From: Thioalkalivibrio sp. AKL19
Lineage (GTDB): Bacteria; Pseudomonadota; Gammaproteobacteria; Ectothiorhodospirales; Ectothiorhodospiraceae
Length of the DNA stretch: 64,000 bases
Assembly (NCBI RefSeq): GCF_000420165.1
Contig: NZ_ATUK01000011.1
Location: 1-64,000 of the forward strand
Direction of reading: 5' to 3'
The notes below the pieces were generated by a model, which saw only the letters and a program-made list of their open reading frames with translations, searched no databases and was not told the DNA's origin. The translations under genes were made by a program, and so were the position numbers. Position 1 is the stretch's first letter, and every line of letters begins with the position of its first letter. This document shows positions 10,424 to 19,307 of the stretch, in pieces.

Positions 10424-10750
10424 TTACAGGTGCTGGTCCAGGAACGCCGTCAGCTGCGACTTGGACAGGGCACCGACCTTGGTGGCCTCGACATCGCCGC
10501 CCTTGAACAGCATGAGCGTCGGGATCCCGCGGATGCCGTATTTCGGCGGCGTGGACGGGTTCTCGTCGATGTTCAGCTTGGCGACCTTCACCTTGCCGGC
10601 GTATTCTTCGGCGATTTCGTCCAGAATGGGCGCGATCATCTTGCAGGGGCCGCACCATTCGGCCCAGTAGTCCACCAGGACGGGCTGATCGGCCTTCAGG
10701 ACGTCCTCGTCGAAACCGGCGTCCGATGTGTACACAATTTTGTCGCTCAC
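10424..10750 (-). CDS. trxA: Thioredoxin 1
   Basis: 108-residue cytoplasmic disulfide reductase of classical length. The redox motif is WCGPC with C33 and C36; the buried Asp region and the cis-Pro loop ([11 protein letters not shown]) are intact. Reduced by thioredoxin reductase, it supplies ribonucleotide reductase, PAPS reductase and others. Upstream of rho and divergent from rhlB, exactly the E. coli arrangement. Confidence 0.96.
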   Translation of the reverse strand: MSDKIVYTSDAGFDEDVLKADQPVLVDYWAEWCGPCKMIAPILDEIAEEYAGKVKVAKLNIDENPSTPPKYGIRGIPTLMLFKGGDVEATKVGALSKSQLTAFLDQHL

Positions 10751-10865
10751 TCCGAGCCCTCATGACTTGGGTTGGGGGAGCAGCCCGCACCGCCGGCTGC
10801 ACGGCCCTTACTATCGACCATCAGCGCCGGACAGTTCAAGTAACACGCAGGACCCGAGGAACCCC

Positions 10866-12158
10866 ATGACCGAAACCGCGCAGGACACGACCCGCTTCGA
10901 CCAGCTCGATCTGCCCGAACCCGTCCAGGCGGGCATCCGCGCGACCGGCTTCGAGACCTGCACCCCGATCCAGGCGCAGACCCTGCCGATCGCCCTGGCC
11001 GGGCGCGACGTCGCCGGCCAGGCGCAGACCGGGACCGGCAAGACCGCAGCCTTCCTGATCGCGACCTTCAACCGCCTGCTGCGCCAGCAACCCGCGCCGA
11101 ACCGGCGGTCCACGGACGTGCGCGCCCTGATCCTGGCCCCGACCCGCGAACTGGCGATCCAGATCCACAAGGATGCCGAGTCGCTGGGTGCCGAAACCGG
11201 ACTGAAGCTCGCACTGGCCTACGGTGGCACCGGCTACGACAGCCAGCGCGAGCAGCTGGAGGCCGGGGCCGACATCCTGATCGGTACGCCCGGGCGCATC
11301 ATCGACTACTTCAAGCAAAAGGTCTTCGGGCTCGGGCACACCGAGGTGGTGGTGCTGGACGAGGCCGACCGCATGTTCGATCTCGGCTTCATCAAGGACG
11401 TGCGCTTCCTGATGCGCCGCTGCGCGCCGGCCCGCGAACGCCTTTCCATGCTGTTCTCGGCCACGCTGTCCTACCGCGTGATGGAGCTGGCCTTCGAACA
11501 CATGAACAACCCGGAGAAGGTCCAGATCGAAAGCGAGACCCTGACCGCCGACCGCGTACGCCAGGTGATCTACTACCCGGCCAACGACGAGAAGATCCCG
11601 CTGCTTCTGGGACTCGCTCGCGACCTCGGGCCGGAACGCGCCATCGTGTTCGTGAACACCAAGCACGGCGCCGAGAAGGTCTGCGACTGGCTGAACGCGA
11701 ACGACCAGAAGGCCGCACTGCTGTCGGGTGACGTGCCACAGAACAAGCGCCAGCAACTGCTGGAACACTTCACCGCCGGGGAGTACCGGTTCCTGGTGGC
11801 CACCGACGTGGCCGCCCGCGGGCTGCACATCCCGGCGGTCACGCATGTCTTCAACTTCGACCTGCCGCAGTCCGGCGAGGACTACGTGCACCGCATCGGG
11901 CGCACCGCCCGCGCCGGCGCCGAGGGCGACGCGATCAGCTTTGGCTGCGAGGACTCGGCCTTCTACCTGCCGGACATCGAGAGCTATCTGGGCGAACGCA
12001 TCCCCACCGCGAGCGTGGACCCGGAACGGCTGTACCAGGATGCGGTGAAGCCGAAGCCGCGCCCGCGCAAGCCGCGCGATGACCGTCGCGGCGGTGGCCG
12101 GGGCGGCCCGCGCGCCAGCGGGGGCGGCCAGCCACAACGCGGCGGCAACCGGAACTGA
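10866..12158 (+). CDS. rhlB: DEAD-box ATP-dependent RNA helicase RhlB
   Basis: 430 residues. Motifs in order: Q motif (F-E-T-C-TPIQ), Walker A AQTGTGKT at 53-60, PTREL, DEAD at 165-168, SAT at 198-200 and [10 protein letters not shown]. The C-terminal 50 residues are Arg/Gly-rich, typical of RhlB and of RNA-degradosome partners. The call as RhlB rests on position (divergent from trxA-rho) plus the Q-motif region. The ATG at 10866 follows GAGGAACCC. Confidence 0.9.
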   Translation: MTETAQDTTRFDQLDLPEPVQAGIRATGFETCTPIQAQTLPIALAGRDVAGQAQTGTGKTAAFLIATFNRLLRQQPAPNRRSTDVRALILAPTRELAIQIHKDAESLGAETGLKLALAYGGTGYDSQREQLEAGADILIGTPGRIIDYFKQKVFGLGHTEVVVLDEADRMFDLGFIKDVRFLMRRCAPARERLSMLFSATLSYRVMELAFEHMNNPEKVQIESETLTADRVRQVIYYPANDEKIPLLLGLARDLGPERAIVFVNTKHGAEKVCDWLNANDQKAALLSGDVPQNKRQQLLEHFTAGEYRFLVATDVAARGLHIPAVTHVFNFDLPQSGEDYVHRIGRTARAGAEGDAISFGCEDSAFYLPDIESYLGERIPTASVDPERLYQDAVKPKPRPRKPRDDRRGGGRGGPRASGGGQPQRGGNRN

Positions 12159-12187
12159 ACCGGGGCGGCAAGCCCCGCAGGAAAAGA

Positions 12188-12263
12188 TGGTGCCGGCGAG
12201 AGGAGTCGAACCTCCGACCTATCGATTACGAATCGATTGCTCTACCAACTGAGCTACACCGGC
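12188..12263 (-). tRNA. tRNA-Thr (anticodon CGT)
   Basis: All 76 bases fold into a cloverleaf: acceptor GCCGGTG/CGCCGGC, D arm GCTC/GAGC, anticodon stem ATCGA/TCGAT with loop TTCGTAA, T arm GGAGG/CCTCT with TTCGACT, discriminator A and encoded CCA. A T-rich trailer (TCTTTTC) follows the CCA. Confidence 0.96.
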
Positions 12264-12326
12264 GAAGCGCGACATGATAGCGGGGGCCGGGACCGACCAC
12301 AATCCGGCGGGGCCGGACGACCGGAT

Positions 12327-12764
12327 TCAGGAGCGGCGGCTGCCCACACGGATGATGACGTCCACCCCCTGCAACTCCTTGCCTTCCGGCAGGGGGGGCA
12401 GATCGGAGATGTCGATCCGCGCCGGGTCCACGTCTTCCAGTTCCCCGGTATCGGTGTGGAACAGGTGGTGGTGGGGATTCAGGTTGGAGTCGTAGAACAG
12501 CTTCGCGGGGTCGATCAGGACCTCGCGCACCAGCCCTTTCTCGGCGAACAGGTTCAGGGTGTTGTACACCGTCGCCTTGGAGACCCGCGAGGCATGCCGC
12601 ATCAGCTGCGCGAGGATCTGCTCGGCGCTGAGGTGCTGATGGCGGGCGAACATCACGCGGGCAATCTCGACGCGCTGCTCGGTCGGGGAGATCGCATGAT
12701 CGCGCAGCAGTTCGCGCGCCGCGTCGACCGACAGCAGTTCCGGATTGTGGGAGTCGAGGTTCAT
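12327..12764 (-). CDS. Fur-family regulator without cysteines, Irr-like
   Basis: 145-residue winged-helix Fur superfamily protein (ISPTEQRVEIARVM start of the DNA-binding domain; YNTLNLFAEKGLV recognition region). The dimer domain has the run PHHHLFH. There is not one cysteine, so the structural CxxC zinc sites of classical Fur, Zur and PerR are absent. A HHH run without Cys clusters resembles Irr, the heme-responsive iron regulator, but many uncharacterised gammaproteobacterial Fur relatives look alike. It is flanked by two tRNA genes and stands alone. Confidence 0.8.
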   Translation of the reverse strand: MNLDSHNPELLSVDAARELLRDHAISPTEQRVEIARVMFARHQHLSAEQILAQLMRHASRVSKATVYNTLNLFAEKGLVREVLIDPAKLFYDSNLNPHHHLFHTDTGELEDVDPARIDISDLPPLPEGKELQGVDVIIRVGSRRS

Positions 12765-12867
12765 GTTTCCGACGATATAACAGGGGTCTGGAGCAAGTCC
12801 ATATCCCGCCCCGGAGACAGGTCAGGGCGATCGATAGGGCCGGGAAGCCTGATAGAATAAGAAAAGA

Positions 12868-12941
12868 TGGAGCGGGTGATGGGAATCGAACCCACATTAA
12901 GAGCTTGGGAAGCTCCCGTTCTACCATTGAACTACACCCGC
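12868..12941 (-). tRNA. tRNA-Gly (anticodon CCC)
   Basis: A 74-base cloverleaf: acceptor GCGGGTG/CACCCGC, D arm GTTC/GAAC, anticodon stem GGAGC/GCTCT with loop TTCCCAA, T arm GTGGG/CCCAT with TTCGATT, discriminator T and encoded CCA. The trailer TCTTTTC after CCA is the same as behind tRNA-Thr. Confidence 0.96.
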
Positions 12942-13006
12942 TCGAGCCGGCGATTGTAGGCCTTGTCGGCCTCCGGCTCAACGGCAAACTGAGCAGTCGA
13001 AGAACC

Positions 13007-13213
13007 ATGCAGATCCAGCTGAACGGCGAACCCTTCGAACTTCCCGGTGACCGCGAGGCGACCCTGGCCGCACTGATCGAGGCGCGCGGCCTTGGCGGCC
13101 GCCGTCTGGCGGTGGAGGTGAACGAAGAGCTGGTCCCGCGCAGCGAGCACGCGGCCCATCCCCTGAAACCCGGGGATCGCGTGGAGATCGTGCAGGCGAT
13201 CGGCGGCGGATAG
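13007..13213 (+). CDS. thiS: Sulfur carrier protein ThiS
   Basis: 68-residue ubiquitin-fold carrier that holds the thiocarboxylate sulfur for the thiazole ring of thiamine. It begins [13 protein letters not shown] and ends in the required Gly-Gly (VQAIGGG). The ATG at 13007 gives the usual length; the open frame upstream overlaps tRNA-Gly and is not coding. thiG follows after 59 bases, the typical thiS-thiG pair. Confidence 0.95.
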   Translation: MQIQLNGEPFELPGDREATLAALIEARGLGGRRLAVEVNEELVPRSEHAAHPLKPGDRVEIVQAIGGG

Positions 13214-13272
13214 GAGGAAACCGTGCTCCCCAGCCGCACCGGCCTGCAATCACTTACAACGAAGGAAGCACC

Positions 13273-14079
13273 ATGACCCAATCGGCCGCCGCAAAAGCCG
13301 ACGACCTGTTCCGCGTGGGCTCGCGCGAGTTCACCTCCCGTCTGCTGGTGGGCACCGGCAAATACCGCGACCTGGACCAGACCCGCGACGCCATCGAGGC
13401 CAGCGGGGCGGAGATCGTGACCGTCGCGATCCGCCGCACCAACATCGGCCAGAACCCGGACGAGCCCAACCTGCTGGACGTGATCTCGCCGGAGCGCTAC
13501 ACCCTGCTGCCAAACACCGCGGGCTGCTTCAACGCCGAGGACGCGATCCGCACCTGCCGCCTGGCGCGCGAACTGCTCGACGGCCACAACCTGGTGAAGC
13601 TGGAGGTCCTGGGCGACGAGAAGACCCTGTACCCGGACGTCTTCGAAACCGTGAAGGCCGCCGAAACCCTGGTGGCCGAGGGCTTCGACGTGATGGTCTA
13701 CACCACGGACGATCCGCTGCTGGCAAAGCGCCTGGAAGACATCGGCTGCCTGGCGATCATGCCGCTGGCCGCGCCGATCGGCTCCGGTCTGGGCATCCAG
13801 AACCGCTACAACATCCGCGAGATCGTCGAGAACGCCACGGTCCCGGTGCTGGTGGATGCCGGGGTCGGCACCGCTTCGGATGCCGCGATCGCGATGGAGC
13901 TGGGCTGCGACGGTGTGCTGATGAACACCGCGATCGCCGCCGCCGAGGACCCGGTGCTGATGGCCTCGGCCATGCGCCACGCCATCGTGGGCGGGCGCCA
14001 GGCCTTCCTCGCGGGACGCATGGCGCCGCGGCGCTACGCCTCGGCCTCCTCGCCGCAGACCGGCCTGTTCTTCAGCTGA
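13273..14079 (+). CDS. thiG: Thiazole synthase ThiG
   Basis: 268-residue TIM-barrel enzyme that builds the thiamine thiazole phosphate from 1-deoxy-D-xylulose 5-phosphate, dehydroglycine and ThiS thiocarboxylate. The Schiff-base lysine is K109 in [10 protein letters not shown]; the phosphate-binding [14 protein letters not shown] and GVLMNTAIA are intact. A GAAGGAAG ribosome site precedes the ATG. The glycine or tyrosine oxidase partner (thiO or thiH) is not in this window. Confidence 0.96.
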   Translation: MTQSAAAKADDLFRVGSREFTSRLLVGTGKYRDLDQTRDAIEASGAEIVTVAIRRTNIGQNPDEPNLLDVISPERYTLLPNTAGCFNAEDAIRTCRLARELLDGHNLVKLEVLGDEKTLYPDVFETVKAAETLVAEGFDVMVYTTDDPLLAKRLEDIGCLAIMPLAAPIGSGLGIQNRYNIREIVENATVPVLVDAGVGTASDAAIAMELGCDGVLMNTAIAAAEDPVLMASAMRHAIVGGRQAFLAGRMAPRRYASASSPQTGLFFS

Positions 14080-14081
14080 AC

Positions 14082-14873
14082 ATGAACGACCTTGCCAACC
14101 GCGGGGCGGACGAGACGCCGTTCTACCGCCGCATCCGCAGCTTCGTGCGCCGCGAGGGCCGGCTGACGCCGGGCCAGCAGCGAGCGCTGGACGACCTGTT
14201 CCCGCGCTTCGGACTGCAGCTCCCGGACGCCGCCGAACCCCTGGACCTCAACACGGTCTTCGGCCGCACGGCGCCTGTGACCCTGGAGATCGGCTTCGGT
14301 GACGGCGAGAGCCTGGCCGAACAGGCGGCCCGCCAGCCGGAGCGCGACTTCATCGGCACCGAGGTGCACCGACCGGGCGTCGGCCACCTGCTGCGCGAGG
14401 TGGAGCAACGCGGCCTGACCAACGTGCGGGTCAGCGACGCCGATGCGGTGGAGCTGCTGGAGCACTACCTGACACCGGACAGCCTGGACTGCGTACAGGT
14501 GTTCTTCCCCGATCCGTGGCACAAGAAGCGCCACCACAAGCGCCGCCTGATCCAGCCGGCCTTCGTACAGCACCTGGCGACGCGCATCCGGCCGGGCGGA
14601 CGCTTGCACCTGGCGACCGACTGGGCCGACTACGCCGAGCACATGATCGCCGTGATGGAGGAGTGCACCCCGTGGTTCGAGCCGGACGGTCCGGTTCCGG
14701 CACCCGGCCGGCCGCCGGATCGCCCGGAGACCAAGTTCGAGCGCCGCGGGCTGCGCCGCGGTCACACGGTCGCCGACCTGGTCTATCGCCGCACCCAGGC
14801 CCCGGCCGCCGCGGACGCGGGATCATTCGGGCGGGCGAGCCCGCAGGACGGAGAGCCGGTCAGACGTTCTTGA
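14082..14873 (+). CDS. trmB: tRNA (guanine-46-N7)-methyltransferase
   Basis: 263-residue SAM-dependent enzyme that makes m7G46 in tRNA. The SAM motif is LEIGFGDGESL, and the family signature VFFPDPWHKKRHHKRRL is complete. It starts 3 bases after the thiG stop, the same thiG-trmB coupling found in other Gammaproteobacteria. The C-terminus is about 20 residues longer than E. coli TrmB and overlaps by 14 bases the end of the convergent universal-stress gene. Confidence 0.95.
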   Translation: MNDLANRGADETPFYRRIRSFVRREGRLTPGQQRALDDLFPRFGLQLPDAAEPLDLNTVFGRTAPVTLEIGFGDGESLAEQAARQPERDFIGTEVHRPGVGHLLREVEQRGLTNVRVSDADAVELLEHYLTPDSLDCVQVFFPDPWHKKRHHKRRLIQPAFVQHLATRIRPGGRLHLATDWADYAEHMIAVMEECTPWFEPDGPVPAPGRPPDRPETKFERRGLRRGHTVADLVYRRTQAPAAADAGSFGRASPQDGEPVRRS

Positions 14874-15708
14874 CCACCAGCACCGGGCAGTCGGCGCCAC
14901 CGATCACGCGTTCGGAGACACTGCCCATCAAAAGGCGCTTGAGACCGGTACGGCCATGGCTGCCGAGCACGATCAGATCGCGCTGGTCGCGATGGGCGAT
15001 ATCCACCAGCGCGAGTTCCGGGCGGCCTTCCTCGGTGGTGGCATCGGCCTTCCGCCCTTTCGCGCGGGCCTCGCCCTGCAGGCGCTGGACGGCCTCGACG
15101 CCCTCCTTGCGACGCTCTTCACTCTGGCCCGGAATCGCCACCGTGGCGATGGTGAGCGGCAGGTCGCAGTAGCCGGCCAGCTCGATGGCGGCCAGCACGG
15201 CCTGGTCGCCCAGTTCGGAACCGTCGGTCCCGACCAGCAGGCCGCGGTGCGGCGCCTGCGCCCCCCGCGGGACGACCATCACGTTGCAGGGCGCCAGCCC
15301 GATGACCTTGCGCGTGGCGTCGCCGACCATCAGGCGCGACAGGTCGCCACGATCACGGCGCCCGATCACGATCAGGCCGGCCTCGAACTCCTCGGCAATG
15401 GCGACGATTTCCTGATGCCGGTCGACCCCGTGACGCAGGATCATCGAGGCATCCAGCCCGGCCTCGCGGGCCCGCTTCTCCAGCGCGTCCAGGCCGGCCT
15501 GGCCGGCCACGCTCGCCTCGTGGCTGCGCGGCGGCGACAGGGCGTCGTGCTGGGTATCCGTGGGGATGATGCGGGCGACGACCAGACGCGCTCCGCAACG
15601 CTGCGCCAGGTCCAGCGCCACGTTCTCGGCGGATTCGCTGAATTCGGAGCCATCCGTCGCCAGGACGATGGTCTCGAAGCGGCACAGCGGGGCATCGGAT
15701 TCGGACAT
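14860..15708 (-). CDS. Tandem universal stress protein (two UspA domains)
   Basis: 282 residues with two UspA folds, about 10-150 and 155-282. The second domain keeps the nucleotide-binding pattern G-x2-G-x9-G-S (GSHGRTGLKRLLMGS); the first has GRRDRGDLSRLMVGD, where the final Ser is replaced, so only one half may bind ATP strongly. The ATG at 15708 starts MSESDAPLC; a longer frame upstream has no ribosome site. Divergent from the SLC13-type transporter. Role probably in stress or energy-state sensing. Confidence 0.88.
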   Translation of the reverse strand: MSESDAPLCRFETIVLATDGSEFSESAENVALDLAQRCGARLVVARIIPTDTQHDALSPPRSHEASVAGQAGLDALEKRAREAGLDASMILRHGVDRHQEIVAIAEEFEAGLIVIGRRDRGDLSRLMVGDATRKVIGLAPCNVMVVPRGAQAPHRGLLVGTDGSELGDQAVLAAIELAGYCDLPLTIATVAIPGQSEERRKEGVEAVQRLQGEARAKGRKADATTEEGRPELALVDIAHRDQRDLIVLGSHGRTGLKRLLMGSVSERVIGGADCPVLVVKNV

Positions 15709-15960
15709 GCGGGGTCTCCACCTAGGCTTTTTTTCAGCATAACCGAGATGCCGCGAAACGCCAGCAGGGATGGCCAGGATGAAACGCCGACGGCCCGTTT
15801 TTTGCGTCCGTGCCCGGGGGATGAAATAATCCCGCGCTTTCAAGGGAAAGGCGGAACCCGTTTCCTCCGACCCGCCTCGGCGCCCACGCCCGGCGCGCGT
15901 CCCCTTATCGGCTTCCGGCCACGTGCCGCCCGGCGCGGGTCTTCAGGACACGACTGGAAC

Positions 15961-17799
15961 ATGGAAAACCTTACGCTGACCACCGAGATGATCGTGGTGC
16001 TCGCGCTGCTCGCGTTCACGATCTTCCTGTTTGTTTCCGAGATCGTCCGGGTCGACCTCGCGGCGATCTCGGTCATGGTCCTGCTGGGCCTGCTGACCCT
16101 GGTGCCCGGGCTCGGGATGCTCGTCGGTCAGGAGGAGCTGTTCAGCGGCTTCGCTTCCAATGCGGTGATCTCGATCATCGCGGTGATGATCATCGGCGCG
16201 GGGCTGGACAAGACCGGGGTGATGCACAGGGTCGCGGCCTTCATCATGCGGGTGGGCGGCACCTCGGAGAAAACCATCATCCCGACCGTCTCCGGCACGG
16301 TCGGCGTGATCTCCAGCTTCATGCAGAACATCGGCGCCGCCGCCCTGTTCATGCCGGTGATGAGCCGCATCTCCAACCGCCTCAACATCCCGCTGTCGCG
16401 CCTGCTGATGCCGATGGGTTTCGCCGCGATCGTCGGCGGCACCATTACCCTGGTCGGCTCCAGCCCACTGATCCTGCTGAACGACCTGCTGCCTTCGGAT
16501 ATGGAGCCGTTCCAGCTGTTCGACGTCACCCCGATCGGCCTCGCCCTGCTGGCCACGGCCATCGTCTATTTCGTGCTGCTGGGTCGATTCGTACTCCCGT
16601 CGGTGAAGACCAAGTCAGCCCAGCGCGAGAGCGCCCAGGACTATTTCCAGCGCGTATACGGGTTGTCCTACGAGGTTCACGAGCTGTTCGTCCCGGAGAA
16701 CGACCCGCTGGTCGGTCGCACCGTCGCGGAGATCGAGCGCGAGACCGGGATCGCGATCGTCGGGACCTACGCGCGTGACGAGCTACGCATGGCACCCTGG
16801 ACCGGCTACGAGATCCAGGCCAACTCGCACCTGGCCGTGCTGGCCAGCCCGTCGCGCATGGAAAAGCTGTGCGAGGGCACGCGCAAGCGTCCCACCACCC
16901 GCCTGGACGTGTTCGCCAATGCGATGGATACCAGCCGCTCCGGGGTTGCGGAGGTCGCCATCGCCCCCGGCTCGAACCTGGTCGGCAAGACGGTCACGGA
17001 ACTGGCGATGCGCCAGACCTACGGCCTGTCGGTCATGCGGATCCAGCGCGGCAACGAGATCTATGGCGAGGGGCTGCGGGAAATCCCGCTGGAGACCGGC
17101 GACATTCTGGTGGTGCACTGCACCTGGGAATCGCTGGCCCGCCTGGAGCAGGACCGCGACTTCGTGGTGATCACCTCGGACTACCCGCACGAGGAACTGG
17201 TGCCGTCCAAGGTACCGCACGCCCTGTTCTTCCTCGCGCTGACCGTGGGCCTGATCGTATTCACCGACCTGATGCTGTCGGTCGCGCTGCTCACCGGCGC
17301 GCTGGGCATGATCCTGACCGGCGTGATCAGCCTCGACAACGCCTATCGCGCGGTCAGCTGGAAAACGGTCTTCCTGCTGGCATCGCTGATCCCGCTGGGC
17401 ATGGCCGTGGAGAACACCGGCACCGCCGCATGGATCGCGCAGAACACGCTGGAGATGCTGGGGACCGTGCCGCCCTGGGTGCTGCAGGCGACGATCTTTG
17501 CCCTGGCCACGTTCTTTACCCTGGTCATGTCCAACGTGGGCGCGACCGTGCTGCTGGTGCCACTGGCGATCAACTTCGCGATCGCCGCACAGGCCGCGGG
17601 CATGGATGCCGACCCGCGTGTGTTCGCGCTGACCGTCGCGATTGCGACCTCGAATTCCTTCCTGATCCCGACCCACCAGGTGAATGCCTTGATCATGGGC
17701 CCCGGTGGCTACCGGGTGAAGGACTACATGAAGGCCGGTGGCATCATGACCATTCTGTTTGCCGTGGTCGCCATGTTCATGCTCAACCTGATTTTCTAG
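15961..17799 (+). CDS. SLC13/DASS-type anion transporter with two TrkA-C domains
   Basis: 612-residue inner-membrane protein. Five to six helices (residues 1-215) are followed by a cytoplasmic insert of about 200 residues with two TrkA-C (RCK_C) regulatory domains (about 230-310 and 325-405), then six more helices. The paired hairpin motifs are MQNIGAAALFMP and MSNVGATVLLVP; the second has the Ser-Asn expected of the family, the first has Gln-Asn. Relatives with this build carry sulfate or dicarboxylates with sodium. It is 48 bases ahead of prk on the same strand, so an anion linked to autotrophic sulfur growth (sulfate, perhaps bicarbonate) is plausible but unproven. Confidence 0.85.
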   Translation: MENLTLTTEMIVVLALLAFTIFLFVSEIVRVDLAAISVMVLLGLLTLVPGLGMLVGQEELFSGFASNAVISIIAVMIIGAGLDKTGVMHRVAAFIMRVGGTSEKTIIPTVSGTVGVISSFMQNIGAAALFMPVMSRISNRLNIPLSRLLMPMGFAAIVGGTITLVGSSPLILLNDLLPSDMEPFQLFDVTPIGLALLATAIVYFVLLGRFVLPSVKTKSAQRESAQDYFQRVYGLSYEVHELFVPENDPLVGRTVAEIERETGIAIVGTYARDELRMAPWTGYEIQANSHLAVLASPSRMEKLCEGTRKRPTTRLDVFANAMDTSRSGVAEVAIAPGSNLVGKTVTELAMRQTYGLSVMRIQRGNEIYGEGLREIPLETGDILVVHCTWESLARLEQDRDFVVITSDYPHEELVPSKVPHALFFLALTVGLIVFTDLMLSVALLTGALGMILTGVISLDNAYRAVSWKTVFLLASLIPLGMAVENTGTAAWIAQNTLEMLGTVPPWVLQATIFALATFFTLVMSNVGATVLLVPLAINFAIAAQAAGMDADPRVFALTVAIATSNSFLIPTHQVNALIMGPGGYRVKDYMKAGGIMTILFAVVAMFMLNLIF

Positions 17800-17847
17800 A
17801 CTCCCTTTCCACCACCTTTGCGCAACCCGTTTGCAAGGAGAAATCCC

Positions 17848-18738
17848 ATGTCCCAGAAGCATCCCGTGATTGCGGTGACCGGTTCCTCGGGTGCCGGCAC
17901 CTCCACCGTGAAGCGCTCCTTCGAGTCGATCTTCCGTCGCGAACAGATCAACCCCGTCGTCATCGAGGGCGACAGCTTCCACCGCTATGACCGCAAGGCG
18001 ATGAAGGAGGCGATGCAGAAGGCCGCCGACGACGGCAACCACCACTTCTCGCATTTCGGGCCCGACGCCAACCTGTTCGAACGCATCGAGGGCCTGTTCA
18101 AGACCTACGGCGAGACCGGCCAGGGCGAGAAGCGCTACTACCTGCACTCCGACGAAGAGGCCGCTGCCCACAACGAGCGCCTCGGCACCAACCTGGGCCC
18201 GGGCGAGTTCACTCCATGGGAAGAGATCCAGCCGGGTACCGACCTGATGTTCTACGAGGGCCTGCACGGTCTGGTCGTGGACGGTGACGTGAACGCCGCG
18301 CAACACGTGGATCTGGGCATCGGCGTGGTGCCGATCGTGAACCTCGAGTGGATCCAGAAGATCTTCCGCGACAACGCCGAGCGCGGCTATTCCGCCGAGG
18401 CCATCGTCGACACGATCCTGCGCCGCATGCCGGACTACGTGAACTACATCACTCCGCAGTTCGGCTACACCGACATCAATTTCCAGCGCGTGCCGACCGT
18501 GGACACCTCCAACCCGTTTATCGCCCGCGCGGTCCCGACCCCGGACGAGTCCATGGTCGTCATCAGCTTCAAGGATCCGTCGAAGTTCGGCATCGACTTT
18601 CCCTACCTGCTGAACATGATCCCCGATTCCTTCATGTCCGACCCCAAGACCCTGGTGGTCCCGGGCGGCAAGATGAGTTTCGCGATGGAGGTCATCCTGG
18701 GCCCGATCATCCACGAGATGCTGTCGCGCCGCGGCTGA
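17848..18738 (+). CDS. prkB: Phosphoribulokinase
   Basis: 296 residues, the bacterial class I octameric type. It phosphorylates ribulose 5-phosphate to ribulose 1,5-bisphosphate, the CO2 acceptor of the Calvin cycle. The P-loop is GSSGAGTS (12-19) and the sugar-phosphate region includes EGDSFHRYDR and EGLHGLVVDGDV. The ATG at 17848 has AAGGAG seven bases upstream. A strong terminator follows. RuBisCO and other cbb genes are not nearby. Confidence 0.97.
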   Translation: MSQKHPVIAVTGSSGAGTSTVKRSFESIFRREQINPVVIEGDSFHRYDRKAMKEAMQKAADDGNHHFSHFGPDANLFERIEGLFKTYGETGQGEKRYYLHSDEEAAAHNERLGTNLGPGEFTPWEEIQPGTDLMFYEGLHGLVVDGDVNAAQHVDLGIGVVPIVNLEWIQKIFRDNAERGYSAEAIVDTILRRMPDYVNYITPQFGYTDINFQRVPTVDTSNPFIARAVPTPDESMVVISFKDPSKFGIDFPYLLNMIPDSFMSDPKTLVVPGGKMSFAMEVILGPIIHEMLSRRG

Positions 18739-18763
18739 TCGAGCAGCACGACGGAAGTTCCCC

Positions 18764-18789
18764 AGCCCCGCTCCGGCGGGGCTTTTTTC
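18764..18789 (+). terminator. Intrinsic terminator after prkB
   Basis: AGCCCCGC/GCGGGGCT-type stem (18764-18782) with a short TCCG loop followed directly by six T residues. Confidence 0.9.
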
Positions 18790-18848
18790 GTTCGGGGGCG
18801 AGCATTCGGCTAGGATTCGGGCTTTATCCGGATAAGGACGGAGTAGGC

Positions 18849-19307
18849 GTGTTGGGACTCTTCGGGCCACGGCCAGCCCAGCAGATGGAGCGCTTTCGCG
18901 GCCGCTATACCGGCCGCTCCCTGATCGTTCATCAGGGCTTCACCGGCGACTGGCTGGAGGAGCTCCTGAAGCAGCCAGGCGGCGGCGGTCACTTCCGCAT
19001 CGACAGCCGGCCACTGCCACGGCGGCGGCCAAGCCCGGTGGAATGGCTGGTGCAAACCCACATCCTGGCCCTGGGACTGCCGCTACCCCTGTTTCTGGAT
19101 GTGCGCGAGGAGGCGATCCTGATCCGTCACCTGAAGCGCGGAGAACATACGGTGCATCCCTCCGAGATCGCCTGGTTCCTGGAAGAACTGGACACCCGCC
19201 ACCATGCCCGCCTGGTCTTCGCCGAAGACGGCGGCCTGAACGTGCACACCGGCCTGCCGGTCGACGACAACGAGGCCCTCAGCATGCTGGAGCATCTCGG
19301 TTTATGA
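18849..19307 (+). CDS. Conserved hypothetical protein coupled to a FIST-domain gene
   Basis: 152 residues from a GTG (MLGLFGPRPAQQ) with a GGACGGAG site upstream. I recognise no domain. It looks like a soluble alpha/beta protein; Arg/Pro-rich stretch at about 58-64 and the regular acidic-hydrophobic C-terminal half (EIAWFLEELDTRHHARLVFA) are visible. Its TGA overlaps the ATG of the FIST protein (ATGA), so both are made together, which hints at a joint signalling role. Start is moderately certain. Confidence 0.6.
   Translation: MLGLFGPRPAQQMERFRGRYTGRSLIVHQGFTGDWLEELLKQPGGGGHFRIDSRPLPRRRPSPVEWLVQTHILALGLPLPLFLDVREEAILIRHLKRGEHTVHPSEIAWFLEELDTRHHARLVFAEDGGLNVHTGLPVDDNEALSMLEHLGL

Noticed and set aside
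16783-18870. 695-codon frame antisense to the SLC13 transporter and prkB
   Set aside because: Both plus-strand genes have clear family motifs, and the antisense product is His/Gly/Arg-rich without structure.
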